A stretch of 64,000 nucleotides of DNA from Gracilimonas tropica DSM 19535 (GTDB taxonomy: Bacteria; Bacteroidota; Rhodothermia; Balneolales; Balneolaceae), in NCBI RefSeq assembly GCF_000375425.1, contig NZ_AQXG01000004.1, positions 216,642 through 280,641 of the forward strand, read 5' to 3'. Numbering within the stretch: the first letter of the stretch is position 1; every line of letters starts with the position of its first letter. The notes under the pieces were generated by a model, which saw nothing but the letters and a program-made list of their open reading frames with translations, did not search any database and had not been told where the DNA came from. Positions 63,564-64,000 of this stretch are shown in pieces. Both the position numbers and the translations under genes were made by a program.

Positions 63564-63893
63564 CCACTAATTAAAAATTATCATCAAAATAAAGTCCTTC
63601 CTGAAATACAAAAGAATAAATTTTGCAACTGCCTTATTGAATTCAGCAATATGACAACAGCCTCAATAATAAGCGATTTTTTTCGAATTATTAATCTCTT
63701 TTAATCTTTTAGTGGCAGCTATAAATATTAAAATTTAGATTAGATGTGTAACAAATACCTTTTAAATCACTCTTATAGTCGAGCTTTGTTATGCTCAAAA
63801 AATAAAATTTGCTGGTAAAAAAAGTTTGTAACAAAAAGAGTTACACACACTCTTGTACTTAACCTAAAATATAACTTAAAAACTCTATCTATC
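63564..63893 (+). promoter_or_regulatory. Divergent regulatory region with two equal-layout sigma-factor-like boxes
   Basis: TGTAACAAA-N12-CACTCTTRTA occurs twice: 63747-63777 (TTATA end) and 63827-63857 (TTGTA end), exactly 80 bp apart and both facing the lipoprotein gene. The second also forms TGTAAC-N7-GTTACA (63827-63845). Such spacing fits a -35/-10 pair of an ECF promoter. The region is 330 bp, AT-rich, with no gene. Confidence 0.55.
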
Positions 63894-64000
63894 ATGAAAT
63901 CACTAAAATCTGTCTTCGCCCTTTTTGCCATCGTTACCCTTTCCTTTGGATGTGCTTCCGTTACCGACGCTTCTCTTTCCGAAGAACTTAACGACCAGCC
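63894..64000 (+). CDS. Lipoprotein, N-terminal part (cut by the right edge)
   Basis: The first 35 codons are visible. A lipoprotein signal ends at Cys20 (LSFGCASVTD). The mature protein start reads ASVTDASLSEELNDQ. Nothing more can be said. It is divergent from the sigma factor gene. Confidence 0.7.
   Translation, partial: MKSLKSVFALFAIVTLSFGCASVTDASLSEELNDQ

Overview
The window looks like the chromosome of a Balneolota/Bacteroidota-type bacterium (Balneola or Gracilimonas-like). Supporting signs are a C-terminal type A secretion-sorting tail on a subtilase, a three-subunit succinate:quinone reductase with one cytochrome b, a menaquinone methyltransferase, the yicC-gmk-rpoZ-coaBC block, a short LeuA, few Shine-Dalgarno sites, several TTG starts, and many short palindromic repeats between genes. 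This placement is inferred from sequence features only.

Layout. 1-611: start of a recQ helicase gene running off the left edge. 638-1600: a GH114/TM1410-type lipoprotein whose halves are in swapped order. 1766-6157 (minus): leuA-leuC-leuD-leuB. 6357-7898: an unrecognised helical-repeat protein. 8005-15064 (plus): an ilv locus that starts with a short Ile/Val/Leu-rich leader peptide and an attenuator-like terminator, then ilvD, ilvB, ilvN, ilvC and, after a repeat-rich gap, ilvA. Together the two loci give valine, isoleucine and leucine synthesis up to the keto acids; no branched-chain aminotransferase is seen here.

15080-23034: a small coiled-coil membrane protein, a fasciclin-domain protein, an acetyltransferase, a class V aminotransferase overlapping purU, and sdhCAB on the minus strand. 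23432-29953 (plus): YigZ-type protein, a PIN-domain toxin with its small partner, cobalamin adenosyltransferase, a membrane SGNH/TPR protein, glmM, a DUF1460 amidase-like protein and msrB. 30157-34732 (minus): cell-envelope genes, including a carbamoyltransferase with DUF5989 and SxtJ-like membrane partners; the 49-residue DUF5989 gene is easy to overlook. 34889-37935: yicC, gmk, rpoZ, coaBC. 38072-41989: an acyltransferase-like protein, a small exported protein, a lipase-like hydrolase and a clan GH-A lipoprotein. 42124-47148 (minus): surE-panB-fabZ (overlapping), menG/ubiE, a histidine phosphatase, a membrane protein and comF. 47246-50350: a RodZ-like protein and ligA.

50619-55979: a beta-propeller lipoprotein, an exported subtilase with a sorting tail, alanine dehydrogenase and a membrane protein. 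56124-58022 (minus): acs. 58322-58984: a compact element with a REP-associated Y1 transposase and mirrored hairpin ends. 59248-62990: ligase-associated DEXH helicase, the PdeM phosphoesterase and a membrane protein. 62991-63563 (minus): an ECF-like sigma factor, divergent from a lipoprotein cut by the right edge; two identical-layout promoter-like boxes lie in front of that lipoprotein.

The most interesting signals are the ilv leader/attenuator, a possible leader control of leuA, the circularly permuted GH114 protein, the transposase element with mirrored hairpins plus other palindrome families, and the paired sigma-factor-like boxes. No tRNA, rRNA, CRISPR array or prophage was seen.
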